From Azolla pinnata (Eukaryota > Streptophyta > Polypodiopsida > Salviniales > Salviniaceae): a DNA stretch of 64,000 bases. The stretch lies in contig JBBBWG010033307.1 in NCBI GenBank assembly GCA_037176905.1, forward strand, positions 48,546 through 112,545. The letters are read 5' to 3'. Shown piece by piece: positions 36,332 to 48,800 of this stretch (position 1 is its first letter; each line of letters begins with the position of its first letter). Below the pieces are notes generated by a model that was not told where the DNA came from, ran no database searches, and saw only the letters and a program-made list of their open reading frames with translations. The position numbers and the translations under genes are program-made.

Positions 36332-37375
36332 TGAAGGCTTGAATCCGTTTAAGCTTTAAATCTTAATCAGCTGATTGGGCTCTAGTTATTCCTTATTCAA
36401 GTGATTAGTCAATCTTTGATTGGGTGATGTTAATCCTTTACCAAGTGATTAGACAATCCTCGATTGGGTGATTAGAGGGTTTTGGTTCAATTCTTAATTG
36501 GATGATTTGTGGGTTCAATTGCTACAGCTTGAAGGCTTGAATCAGTTTAAGCTTTAATTCTTAATTAGGTGATTGGGCTCTACTTGATCCTTACTCAAGT
36601 GATTAGTCTATCTTTGATTGGGTGATGTTAATCCTTTACCGAGTGATTAGACAATCCTCGATTGGGTGATTAGAGGGTTTTGGTTCAATTCTTAATTGGA
36701 TGATTCGTGGGTTCAATTGCTACAGCTTGAAGGCTTGAATCAGTTTAAGCTTTAATTCTTAATTAGGTGATTGGGCTCTACTTGATCCTTACTCAAGTGA
36801 TTAGTCAATCTTTGATTGGGTGATGTTAATCCTTTACCGAGCGATTAGTCAATCCTTGATAGGATGATGTTTCATCCTCAATCAAACGATCAGTCAATCC
36901 TTGATTGGGTGATTAGTGGGTTTTGGTTCAATTCTTAATTGGATGATTTGTGGGTTCAATTGCTACAATTGTGAAGGCTTGAATCCGTTCAAGCTTTAAT
37001 TCTTAATCAGGTGATCGGGCTCTACTTAATCCTTACTCAAGCGATTAGTCAATCTTTGATTGGATGATGTTTAATCCTCAATCAGATGATTAGTCAATCC
37101 TTGATTTGGGTGATTAGTGGGTTTTGGTTCAATTCTTAATTGGACGATTCGTGGGTTCAATTGCTACAACTGTGAAGGCTTGAATCCGTTTAAGCTTTAA
37201 TTCTTAATCAGGTGATTGGGCTCTACTTAATCCTTACTCAAGATTAGTCGATCTTTGATCGGGTGATGTTAATCCTTTACCGAGTGATTAAGTCAATCCT
37301 TGATTGGGTGATTAGTGGGCTTTGGTTCAATTCTTAATTGAATGATTCGTGGGAGTTCAATCAACCCTTAATTGA
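36332..37375. repeat. Tandem array, five copies of a unit of about 200 bp
   Basis: The start marker GAAGGCTTGAATC occurs at 36332, 36531, 36729, 36973 and 37173, giving spacings of 199, 198, 244 and 200 bp. Each unit carries GTTTAAGCTTTAATTCTTAAT, GGTGATTGGGCTCTACTT, several GATTAGTCAATC/GATTGGGTGAT motifs and GTTCAATTGCTACA. The third unit has an extra internal GATTAGTCAATCC block of about 45 bp. No coding potential. Confidence 0.92.
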
Positions 37376-38294
37376 GCCAGATTAGTGGCAATCCATAATC
37401 CAGAGATTAGCAAATCGAAGAAATTCACCTGCATTCGAGTCACAAATTAATCACAGACGGAAAGACCCTAGCCATCTCCACACTTGCTCAATCTGAGACC
37501 TATGGTCCAATTTCTGCATTAAGCAGTTGACAAAGTAGGATTCCTACCAAGGAAATTCTTACTTGATTCCCGAATGAATTGCTCTGAAAATCACACAACC
37601 AAAGATTGATGGTTGATGATCATCAGCTCAGTTACACAAAGATGTTTGGTGGGTGCTAAGGATTCTGCACAGAAAAAACCCCAAATAAAAGAGCTCATTT
37701 GCTGTAAATTTCTCTGAAAACCACACAATAAATGATTTGATTTGCATATTTGGGTCTCTTCCCAAGAAATGGGCTATTGCGGAGATTATATCAGAAGAGT
37801 TACATCTGCAGAAGCTGCTAATCTATATTTTCAACCACATCATCCAATTTCCCAAGCTTCACATAAGTGGCTCAAATCAATGCCCACTGGAGTGTTAGCT
37901 ATTGACTGCATGACACACAAATGTACTGTGGAGTTTCTAAATCAGATTGATATGTGGGTATATATATGTATATATGCATGAACACCTGCGAAAGAGAATG
38001 GCATTTCAGGTGAAATAAATCTGAATTTTGGTTGGGGGTATTTCGATCACAGCTGGGAAAACAAAACAGCTCTGAACAGGAGGATAGAAAAGGATTTCCT
38101 CAGATCTGACTAGTGATTCTACCAATCAAGAGTTCTGATTCTCAGCTTCCTTGCTTGCTCCAAAAAAAATGGAAGGACTTCTCCACTGCATCTAGCAGTG
38201 ATGAGTTTTGATTCTCTATCACATTTTTTAGCCTAAATGGAAAGATCTCCCATGTCAATCTTGAACCCAGCAGTGAGAGGAGCACTACCTTCTC
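37376..38294. other. Spacer between two tandem arrays
   Basis: No recognised exon. One plus-strand frame (37742..37981, 79 codons) has no family resemblance. Confidence 0.35.
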
Positions 38295-38845
38295 CATAGC
38301 CTAATTTGCCCAAAATAGGAGGATTTCTTCATATCAACCTTGTTGACCTGACAGAAAGAGCTGCCAATTTCCATAGACCACATGATCTTTGCATAAACAA
38401 ATCATTCCTATCAGATTCAGTCCTTGAGATCATGTTTTGGGGCAGAGAAACACACCCTGCACACATGGAAACTCATCCATAGCCTAATTTGCCCAAAATA
38501 GGAGGATTTCCTCATATCAACCTTGTTAACCTGACTGAAAGAGCTGTCAATCTCCATAGCCCACATGATCTTTCTGCATAAACAAATCATGCGTATCAGA
38601 CTCAGTCCTTGAGATCAAGCTTTAGGGCAGAGAAAAACACCCTGCACACATGGAAACTCATCCATAGCCTACTTTGCCCAAAACAGGAGGATTTCCTCAT
38701 ATCAACCTTGTTAACCTGACAGAAAGAGCTGCCAATCTCCATAGCCCACATGATCTTTCAGCATAAACAAATCATTCGTATCAGATTCGGTCCTTGAGAT
38801 CAAGCTTTTGGGCAGAGAAACACACCCTCCACACATGCAAACTCA
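38295..38845. repeat. Tandem array, three copies of a unit of about 184 bp
   Basis: The start marker CATAGCCTAATTTGCCC (third copy CTACTTTG) occurs at 38295, 38478 and 38663, spacing 183 and 185 bp. Units share GGAGGATTTC-TCATATCAACCTTGTT, AGAAAGAGCTG, CATGATCTTT-CATAAACAAATCAT and GGCAGAGAAA-ACACCCTGCACACATG. Copies are about 90 percent alike by eye. Confidence 0.92.
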
Positions 38846-40092
38846 GCCTGGAAGTGGTTAGAAGGCGGTTGATTTTCATTCTTGATAGCTTGATTGGAGC
38901 TTTAGAGTTTGCCGCAGTCTCAGAACTGCTCAAGATCTGCTGTGAGTCACTGCTTACTGCATCATTCATGAAACGCATCATGAACATAGACCGTTTCTTT
39001 CCTAAGAAGATCTCTGATGTAGGTCAGCGAAGTCTGCAGAAACCGGTCAAGGACCATTCAGATCGGTTCTCCATAGCTTCCCCGACAACCAGTTCATGTA
39101 GCAGGCCATCCATTCAACGTTCTACGAATCGACGAATCATAGAGTTGTACACACAAAGCCTGCGGAGAAGACATGCAAAGAAAGAAGAGCGAAAGACCCA
39201 ACCTAGCTGGAGCCTGCCATCGCCATGGCCACTGAAATATGTGCTTCAAATTTAGGGTTTCCAAACGCTTTCACATACGTCCGGACAATCTGGAAAACCC
39301 TAAATCCTTCAAAATGCAGGAAAGCGGAACTGCCCAAGAAGGCCATCGACTAGCATCAGGCTGATCAATTGCAGTCAATGCCTTCTCTGCTGTGAAGAAT
39401 CGATCTGTAACTGTTCTTCCCCTCTCCATGTACAGTGAGAGATTGCCTGTAGAATGACAATGTTCACATATCCATAACAGAGATTGGTTGCCACAAAATC
39501 CCATCAATTTGATGGAAGTGGGATCAATCATCATCACCGAAGCTAAAACTATCATCTCCTAATCTTCATTGACGTATGTAAAATTGTCAAAGGATGATCC
39601 CAAAGCAAGCTTTTCTAACACATTGGTTGATGATGCAGCAAATTCTCATTCCAACAATCTCTCCATCCGATTGACTTGTTCAACCGCAGTTGCAGATGCA
39701 GCGAGAGATCTGACATGATAGAGAATTTGATGTACAGAAGAAATCTTAATAACCCCAGCAATAAAACTTCAGATTATGAGTCAATGGCATTGATTGATAC
39801 ACAAAATAGGCTTTACAAACCATACAGAAATGAACATTCATCTTACAGGACAGGTTGTAAATAGCTCATGGCTGCTAAAATGATACGTACAATACTCACT
39901 GGTCCAAATATACATAGTATGTTGCAACAGCAGACTTACGAATTCAGTTGCTCTAGTTTGTAAAGCTAAGTTTGGTACTTCAAGTAATATTAGGCAGTCC
40001 AAATACACAAAACAGTTGAATCTTCCCCACAAGAAAGATCTGGAACTCATCTATGTGTATTCTGTAAACCCTGATCAGCTAATGGTATTCCA
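38846..40092. other. Intergenic region downstream of the dehydrogenase gene
   Basis: The plus-strand frame 38794..39255 (153 codons) has no recognised family and overlaps the third 184-bp unit. A telo-box/TCCGGAC module lies at 39252..39286. The sequence next to 40093 is presumably the 3' untranslated region of the dehydrogenase gene. Confidence 0.35.
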
Positions 40093-43000
40093 CTATTTCA
40101 ACATTTCTTTCGCAACTATTAGCTGCATAATTTCGTTGGTACCTTCCAAAATTGTATGCACACGCAAATCTCGCACATATCTTTCGATCTGCAAACATAT
40201 ACACATTGAGATGATTAAAAACAAGCCACGCTTAGAAATACAATGACATTTAGATTCATCCATCACATACAGGATAATCATTGAGATATCCATAGCCACC
40301 ATACAGTTGGAGCGCATCATTGCAAACATCGTAGCATGTCTGTGTGGCATACCTTCATTTATCTCAAGTAATCACAAAAGAACAGACCTTGGTTATGTCT
40401 AATAAATGCTTCCTCAAATAAGACAAGTAAGAAAACCAAATTGCAAAAGGCAAACATTTCTAAGTATGCCTTCATCTTTCCAATTTCATTACCACTTTGC
40501 CATAGCAGCGGAAGCTGTGAATCCATTTGCATTAGCATCAAATGCCGAAGCAGCATGAGCTACCATCAACCTGGATGCTTGGACCCTCATCGCCATATCA
40601 GAGAGTTTAAATTGAGTGTTCTGAAATTCTGCGATAGTTTTGCCGAACTGCAAGAACCATTAACAATCCTTTAGGGGTTGATTCGTATTACAGTGGACTG
40701 TTTTCATTTGTTTGCATTATGCTTTCTCACTTGCTTCCGCCCTTTCACATATTCTTGTGCAGCATCAAGACAAAATTGGGCACCTCCAATACTGCATATC
40801 CAGATAAGAGGAATCTCAGCATATGATAATAGACAGCAATGCTTAACTCCTACTTCTAATTACACCAGGAAAAAGAGCTTAACCTGCATGCCCCAATATT
40901 TATTCGGCCACCATCTAATCCAGACAGCGCAATTTTAAATCCTTGGTTCTCTTCCCCAATAATGTGTTTGGCAGGAACTTTCACATGATCTAAGGTAACC
41001 TGCACAAAAAGAGGTCTTTGAGGAAAATGATTTTGATATATCTTGATAACAAATGAGAGCAGCAGAAAAGTGTCCAAGAAGAACATAAAGATTGGGATTT
41101 AAGAGAAAGACGAGAATTGAGTATACATACTTACCGAAGTTGTTGGTTGTGAGCGCCACCCAAGCTTGTGTTCTGGACGACCAAATGATAAGCCCTCCAT
41201 ACCCTGAGCTCAGTAGTGAGATAGTCATGATAATGGATCATAAATGCAGCCATGGTTTCTTTGAAGTGAATTTACTTTTTCAAGTAGAAAGCATGTTATG
41301 CCCTTAGGTCCACCATCGCCAGTCCGTGCCATAACCAAGTATATGTCACTAACACCACCTCCACTGATAAATGCCTGAAAAGCATATTGATGTTTTCTTC
41401 TTCCAACCTTTTAACAGACTGAAAAATGACGATTTATCCATTGTCCGTGTGATACAACAGCAACGTTATACACCAATTCAATAGATATTACTCAAATGTA
41501 TACATTGCATAATTGAACAACTATGTGGAAGCTTTGGATCAGAAATAAGTATCTACTGACGCAATAAGTCACTGCAGATGCAGGACCAAAAAAGGGAGAA
41601 TTACAAGACAAAGTATACCAAATTTGTTATGTTTTCAAACTATGTTCATGTTGACTCAATTGCTGGAACATACATGCACTAGATTTGTTGTTCATTGACA
41701 AGGAAGACAGGAAAAAAATTGCTCCTGTATTTGGAAATGTTCCTATCTGCCATTGTTTTCTACGGAAAAACCCATACATGCTCTGAATAAATATAACAGA
41801 TATAACAGGTTAATAAAGCTACTGTTTATAATCTCCACTTACACCCATGAAAATTTTCTACTTGGAAAATTTGTAAAGCATGAACAAAACAAACTTTCAA
41901 GACAGAGAATTCATTCAAAAATATATAATCTTCACTAACCTTACCCCCATTGAGTATGTAATCTGTGTCCTCCTGCTTCTTCTTTGCTGTTGTCTGAAAT
42001 AAGATCAAGTTAGACTTCCTAATACCGAAGAAAACAGAATACTAAAATAGAATAATATACCCATCAGCTTGAAGGGTGGTGTACAATAACTACATGTGAC
42101 TAAAGTAACTAATTGTAGAATTTAGTTACAACCAAATGTAACAAAATAATTCGTTGCCAGATAAGGAGGATAATGTTTCAATTTTAATAAACAATTATTT
42201 TGATATTAGATAAAGGAATGCTGTCACCACATGCAGAATCAGAGGTCTAATTGTATTTCCAATCTGATTTTAACACTTCCAGTTTACCTGCAAAGAAGCT
42301 GCATCACTTCCACTTCCAGGTTCAGTCAAGCAGAATGAGGAAAATAGCTCCTACCAGCAGTGCTCATTCATGAGAACATGAGCTACCCTTTAATGAAATT
42401 TATTTAAAAATAAGGACATTACAATCACACTACCATAGATGTGAGTCTAGGCAACCATTCAGATCGTTGTTCATCAGTCCCAAATCTACAAATAATTTCT
42501 CCTCTTAAAATGTATTCACCACATTAAAGACCTACTTGATGTATGAAAGCACTTATTCACAAAAATAACATTAAAGATCTGCTTGATTGTATTCAGTGTT
42601 TACCTGTCAATCAGAGAACAGCACATGTTGTGTATGGTTAAATATGCAGTTGTGCTAACATCACCATATGCAAGAGATTCAAATATGACAGCCCCATCAG
42701 CTCTGTTCAATCTGTAACATTAAGTATGTTATCAGGATTTATTGATTAAATCTTCTGTGAGTTTAGAATTCAAATGCTATGAAGTCCCTGTGAGGATTCT
42801 GCAGTTAGCACAATATCATCAGGATACATTAATATATGTATAGCCATGCCTCCTAATTATGTCCCTGAAACACCAACCTCTCTGCATAATCTAATATCTC
42901 GTCTATATAGAGACCACGGGAATAGGTATCCTTGTTCTATTAGCTACCACAGCATTTGACAACCCATCAGGAGATCAAACTTTTCTTCAAACTGACTCTA

Positions 43001-44560
43001 CAGTGCATATATTCCACAGTGCTCACGTACCAGGCTTCTAGCCTATGCATGAGCCATATACAAAGTACCATGTTAATCGCCTTCTGGGAATCCAGAGAGC
43101 AACAATAAAATTCCGTTCTTTATGGGCATTTATCCTCCCCTCGTTTGAAAATCATAACCATACTTGGTTTAATCATCCAATCATCAAATTTCCGATTTTG
43201 ATTTTCAGAGAACTCTAAAGATCAATATTTGTCCTTCGTTTCTGAAATCCAGACTGGACACACTATAACCAAATAATTAACAATCCAATGGAAACTTCAT
43301 GGAAGAGCAACAGATTGGTTCACTTTGTAGGAATCCTCAGCTGTTGTATCTATATATGCATATCTGTACTTCAAACACTGTAAAGCTCATTCTCCTAGTA
43401 TTGCAAAATACTTGAGTAAATTCTTTTATTCTTGGCTATAATCATACTAATGTGATTTTCTCTCTGTAACAAATGCATTTATAGTGTTGATTGTAGCAAG
43501 GAAATAGTTAATTACTTTGAACCACCAAATTCTGGAGAGCAGAACAGGCCACCAAATCCAAGACTTCCAGCTTTCCGGATAGTCTCAACAGGGAAATGTG
43601 CTTTCCTATCCCATTCAGCTGCAAACGGTAGAAGCTCTTGTTGTGCAAAGTCCTGTGATCGATTTTTACAGCATTAAAGAGAGTTGTACACGTGGTAATA
43701 ATGATAATGTCCAACAAAAAATGATCTTGTAAATAGAGAAAAAGGAAAACAATAGGTAAATGCACATACTGGAAAATCGTGTTGTTCGGAAATTGCCACA
43801 TCCATGAAAGGGTGGTTACTATCTCTACCAACAAATTGCCAGGGCAGTTAAATTTCAATCCCTTGCTTGAGACCTTAGCCATTGGCATAAGTCCTAACGA
43901 TCACCGAGAAAACGTTTTTATTTCACATCTACTCGAGGAAGGTGTACTATATATATCCATGAAACACATCTTCGAGAATTGTGCGGATATTTTCATGAGA
44001 ATCGATCGAGTGGAGCTGAGGGGCTAATTGCACACAAGGATAAAAAGAGCCATGTCCTGAGGCATCCTGAAATGGAATTGTCTGAGTAAGATCAGCGGCA
44101 AAGATTACACAAAAAAAGCAAAGAATCCCATGGAATTTTATCTTCATCAAGATATCCTTTTTGGTAGATTTGATCGAGAGAAACTCTGACACTGCACACA
44201 GAGTGGACGCAATAATACACGTGTGCGGATAACATAAAGGAGAAAGGAACGAGCTTTGAAGCTTATCAGGGAATGGCGTGGTGGTCACAATATAACCAAA
44301 CGAGAGACAACAAGTAGAGATTGGTACAGAGAAAAGCAGGAGAAGAGGGAAAGATGGAGATGAAAGCGGAGCATCTGAGGCATGGAATTCACTTACAGAT
44401 GCGAGGTTGCGGAAGTGGAGCTGATCCGAGGAGAGGCGATGCGCATCCCACTGGAGTGTTCGCCCTGAAGAAGAAGAAGAAGAAGAAGACGAAGAAGAAA
44501 GGCTCCTTCTGTGCTTATGATTCCGAGAGGATAGAAGCCTTGCTATGCACCTTCCAAGCA

Positions 44561-44564
<4 letters not shown>
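40093..44564 (-). CDS. Acyl-CoA dehydrogenase, isobutyryl-CoA dehydrogenase (ACAD8)-like, mitochondrial
   Basis: FAD flavoprotein that would oxidise a short branched acyl-CoA, probably in valine catabolism. Exons, gene order: 44564..44397, an uncertain short exon ending at 43770 (frame [10 protein letters not shown]), 43652..43516, 42711..42604, 42485..42434, 42350..42288, 41993..41940, 41374..41276, 41203..41135, 40999..40884, 40791..40731, 40647..40493, 40352..40271, 40188..40093. Apart from the uncertain exon, phases join exactly (420 codons with stop). Exon 1 gives a Ser/Arg-rich presequence starting [17 protein letters not shown]. Family landmarks in order: [108 protein letters not shown] and [13 protein letters not shown]. 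The [12 protein letters not shown] and [18 protein letters not shown] signatures favour the ACAD8-like group. A GA repeat directly abuts the start codon. I could not join exon 1 to the second exon in phase, so another small exon or start may exist. Confidence 0.85.

Positions 44565-44614
<50 letters not shown>
44565..44614 (-). repeat. GA dinucleotide repeat abutting the dehydrogenase start codon
   Basis: On the gene strand roughly 25 GA units end directly at the ATG, so the leader next to the initiation codon is pure GA. The upstream frame reads Glu-Arg repeats without a stop, which artificially extends the open frame. Confidence 0.85.
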
Positions 44615-44617
<3 letters not shown>

Positions 44618-44639
44618 CGATGGTCAGGATGATGGTGTA

Positions 44640-44900
44640 CAGTGATGTGGGCGATAGGCGATGGTGATGGTGGTGGTGATGGTGATGGTGATGGTGGTGG
44701 TGGTGGTGATGGTTATGGTGGTGGTGATGGTGGTGGAGATGGTGATGGTGATGGTGATTGTGATGGTGATGGTGGTGGTGATGGTGATGGTGATGGTGAT
44801 GGTGATGGTGATGTGATGGTGGTGGTGATGTCAAGTGATGGTGATGGAGATGGTGATGGTGTGCTTGCTGATGACGACGATGCCGATGGTGGTGGGTGAT
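44640..44900. repeat. GGTGAT/GGTGGT minisatellite upstream of the dehydrogenase
   Basis: Imperfect 6-bp and 3-bp units (GGTGAT, GGTGGT) cover about 260 bp, starting about 75 bp upstream of the start codon. On the gene strand it reads CACCATCACCAC. The His-rich or Gly/Asp-rich open frames across it are artefacts. Confidence 0.9.
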
Positions 44901-45107
44901 CGGATGATGTGGTTTAGACTCGTGTTTCCGCTACATGTATGGATCGGGAACTGGTCAGAATCATGTGCATGTTTGAGCAATCGAAGCCAAATCGAAGACA
45001 AATGAAGACAAATGATTCAATTTGTCTTGGGGAACATTTGTTTGCATGTTAGATCGTATGGATCGAGAACGGGAACAGGTCGGAATCATGTGCATGCCTA
45101 GGCTTGA

Positions 45108-45408
45108 GATTAATGCGCAATTGATTGATTAACACCAAGTCGAGTAGTTGCGAATTCAACCAACATCAAATTAGATAATTGATCAAGGCTTAATCACTCG
45201 ATTAAGACCAAAATAGCATATTAATCAGTTAATTAGATTCTAACATTACTAACTTTAGTTAGTCGAATGCAGTAAGGAAATCAATTAGTGGGAAGCAATT
45301 AGGAATAAAATCTATACTAGCAGATTAATCGGGTGCTGATTTTCAGTGGAAGATAAGAGTAGGCGCTAATTTGTAATTTGTGATTTCGGCTGGAGAAATT
45401 GTATTTTA
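45108..45408. mobile_element. Degraded MITE-like element (copy 4) between two divergent genes
   Basis: It carries the family's inner modules in the same order: GATTGATTAACACCAAGTC, TTAATCAGTTAATTAGATTC, AGTGGAAGATAAGAGTAGGC, GCTAATTTGTAATTTGTGATTTC and a decayed right end GGAGAAATTG. The left end is poorly preserved. It lies in the 1.3-kb space between the dehydrogenase and hydrolase start codons. Confidence 0.55.
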
Positions 45409-45859
45409 TGGTGCCAGTCTAGCTGCAAGTTTAACTAACTACGCTCAATGCATTAACTGTATATTTTTATATGTATGCAATCTTTCTTTCTTTCTCTTTC
45501 ATACTTATTCTAAAAAACAAGGCATAAAATGTAACTTGTAACAAAGAAAAAGAAATGTGCTGGTTTTTTTTCAGCTCCAAACATTGGAAAACTTCCAGTG
45601 CTGTTTTTTCAGAGAAGAAATATCATCAAAACTGTTCATATTTATGAAGGAGCTGAAAAGTTCTTGAAATTGCAGGAATTGCCCTTCCCCTTCCTGAAAG
45701 AGAATATAGCATCCAAAAACTTCTTCTTCATCAAGGAACTGAAAGCTTCTTGAAATTGCAGAAGCACCCTTCCCCTGTTCTTCCCTCTCCATGCCTTCCT
45801 TCTCCTCCGCCATGGCGATCGACCTGCTATTCCTGTCTCTCTGATTCTGTCAGAGCCCA

Positions 45860-48800
45860 ATGGCGGGCAGAAGCGCAGGTATTTCTGCTTCCCGTTTTCG
45901 CTCCTGCACCCGTTTTTCGTTCGTCGGATCTTGCCTCTTTCCCACCATCTCCAGCCCGTGTGTGTTCGAACCCCCTATTTTGATCCGCTTGCCCATCTCT
46001 CTCTGTGCAGGAGTCGTGCCCGAGGAAGTGGAACTTCAACCCCTCGCAGGAAGCGGAGGTCGGTCGTCAACACAGGTTCCAAGATTCTCCTCTAAAACTT
46101 CCCTCCCAAAACTAGGCGCTGTGCAAAGTTAAGGGATGCATGGCCATGGTTTCATGCGAGAGAACGGCCGAAATCCGAAGACAACGGATTTGGTGAGCGG
46201 GGTTTACGTGTCTCTTTTTAGATTGTCAGGCTATATGGGCAGGATGCACGTTTGTGAGGTCAGGTCTGGCTAGGTTAAGGGAGGTAAAAAAAAATCCATT
46301 CAGTTGTAAATTAGATGTCTCATACTCTCATGATCGACCCTTGCTCAGTGATGATCATAATATTGATTCTACACCATAGAAGAGGCAGTGATGTTCAGGC
46401 TCCTGAATGAATTGGAAGATGGTCGTTCTTCAGTAACATATATGTACTAACTGCCTTGTGTCATATGTCCACTTAATCAACGGTTTGGGAGGTTTTGAGA
46501 TGTATCGTGTATTCTGCTGAGTTCACCCTCAGGGGCAATGGAGAGAGCAATTGCTTGCTTGGCACGAGGATGCAATTGTTTCTAGATACATTCGCGCACG
46601 ACCCTAATTCAAAACATTTTCTAGACTACGGGTGATGAAAAATCATTTTGTACTAACAAAAATGCGGCCTGAACTGAGCTTGTCGAGGATACATCAGAGT
46701 TTCGTTGTAAAGATGTGTATTCATAGGAAAGAACTCCGGTAACCCAACAGCATAGTAGGCATGTAAAGATGTCTTATCTGTTCGAAAGGAATGACTGTCT
46801 GTTTGTTTTCGTTTGCAATTTAAGGTTATTTGCATGGAAGACTCATATCCAAACCCTAACTGATAGTTGGCTGGTTGGATTCTGGAGTTCTCAATATTGA
46901 TCCCATATAAAAGTCTGTAATAGATACTTTGTGTATTCAAACCTAACGTGATGTAATGCGCTTCCACTGGGAAACATCCTTGCAATGCATCAGAATCGGT
47001 GTGACTTATTGCAGGAAGAGATGGTACCTGGCACATTGTTGGAAGAAAATGTTTGGGGCATGCTCCAAATAATAAACCGAATTCCAGTTATTACTCGAGC
47101 TTCATCACGGTTTCCTGAGACGTCATCATCTCTTGGGCAGGGACTTGCAAGTCTTCTTGGTCAGGATATTGGACTATTCTCTCTGTGGCTAGCATTTAAA
47201 CCGTGACTGCTCAGAAGTTTTCGTATCTCGTAGAGTAATGATGGGATCATTTGGTTGTTGCAGATGAAGGCTATAGATATAACTTTAGAAATCCATCTCG
47301 AGATGGAGAGGGTGCATCAACCTCATCTTCTCAGGTTAGACATTCAGCTGGTCCCCTCGTCGGCAATTCAAGCTTATCTGCAGTACAGGATCTTAGACTA
47401 GAAAAAGCTACAGAATTTCTCAATTCAACGGGCACAATGCTGGCAGAATATAAAGAACGCTTTTTCAACATGAATTCACCTCGCTTGTGGCAGGGGTCAG
47501 TTAAGGTTCTTCCTGCAGCACACATAAGTTGATATGTTTGCACCTTTAGTCTTGATCTGTTTTCTGATGTCTTTTCAAAGATAAAAGAAATCCATGTAGG
47601 CATACTGTTGTTTTAGCTTGATCAGCTTCTTCTACAAGATGTGGTCATAAATCCCTACTGATCTCAAAGTGAAGGATAAAAGTATCCCCTGTTGTGCTTT
47701 TTCAATTGCCGTGTTCGCTTGCATCCGCTTATCATCCTCAGACCCTCTTAAACCAAAACTTCAATAAGCTCTTTTGCGTTGAGGTTTCACATGTAACATC
47801 AAAGATATCTGTTTCTCATTTTCCACATTTCTTGAAATTACTATCATTAATGATCAGGATGGTGGATCGCATACAAACTACTTGGAGAGGTTCTGTGGAT
47901 GACGTTGGTTGGCTGCAGAAAATCTCTGGAGGTGGACATTCAAATGATCAAACTGGGAGATTTGAGCAAATTCTTGAGCTAGTATGGTATATATTAATAC
48001 TCGTCTTGATTACATTATATTATGTATGTTCCCTTGACAGATTCTGTATTGGTGTTAATTCTTGGCATGATTTATGCAGCCATGGAGTTCACCGTCTACC
48101 AAATAATTTGCTTTATCTTCTAGTACCAGGTGTCCTAGAAGTCATATTTTTTAATTCAAGTGATCAGAAATGGATTATGGTGCTGAAAGAAGATAATTTA
48201 TTTGTTGTCATGTTAGGTCTTTTCAGTAATTATGGCCCACTTTATTTTACTGAAACCAGAGAATATTTCTCAAAACTTGGTCTGACATGTCATATTGCGA
48301 AAATACACAGTGAGGTAATCCTTCCTGGGCCTCACACATTCATGATTATGACTGAGGTTGTTTTTGTTTTGCTCACTTTACCGTGTTAACTAGTAATGTA
48401 GTTGCATTATAAACCAGTACTGATGCTGCAGGCTGCTGTAGAAACCAATGCAAACGTGTTGAAAGAGTATATTGAGGAGTTATACTGGGGTTCAGGAAAG
48501 CAGGTGGCGATTCTTGGACACAGTAAAGGAGGGGTTGATGCTGCTGCAGCTATTGCTATGCACTGGCCGGATTTGAAAGATAAAGTTATGGGGCTTGTGT
48601 TGGCGCAGAGCCCTTACGGTGGAACTCCCGTCGCAGCTGATATTCTAAGAGAAGGGCAGATAGCAGATGTGCAGACTCGCTATCTCATTGAACTACTCAT
48701 GCAAAAATTTGTCAAGGTGATGTTCTTAAATACGGTTAAGTCAATGCTTGCTTTTCATGTCTATAACTGTGTAAATGTTAAAACGAAGCATGTTCTATAT

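Noticed and set aside
38794-39255. 153-codon plus-strand frame as a gene
   Set aside because: It overlaps a tandem repeat unit, has no recognised domain and no clear promoter-intron structure; kept only as an unassigned frame.
43947-44834. Long frame on the minus strand giving a His-rich and Glu-Arg-rich protein
   Set aside because: The His and Glu-Arg stretches are the CACCAT and GA microsatellites upstream of the dehydrogenase start. Only the part from MVLGR is supported.
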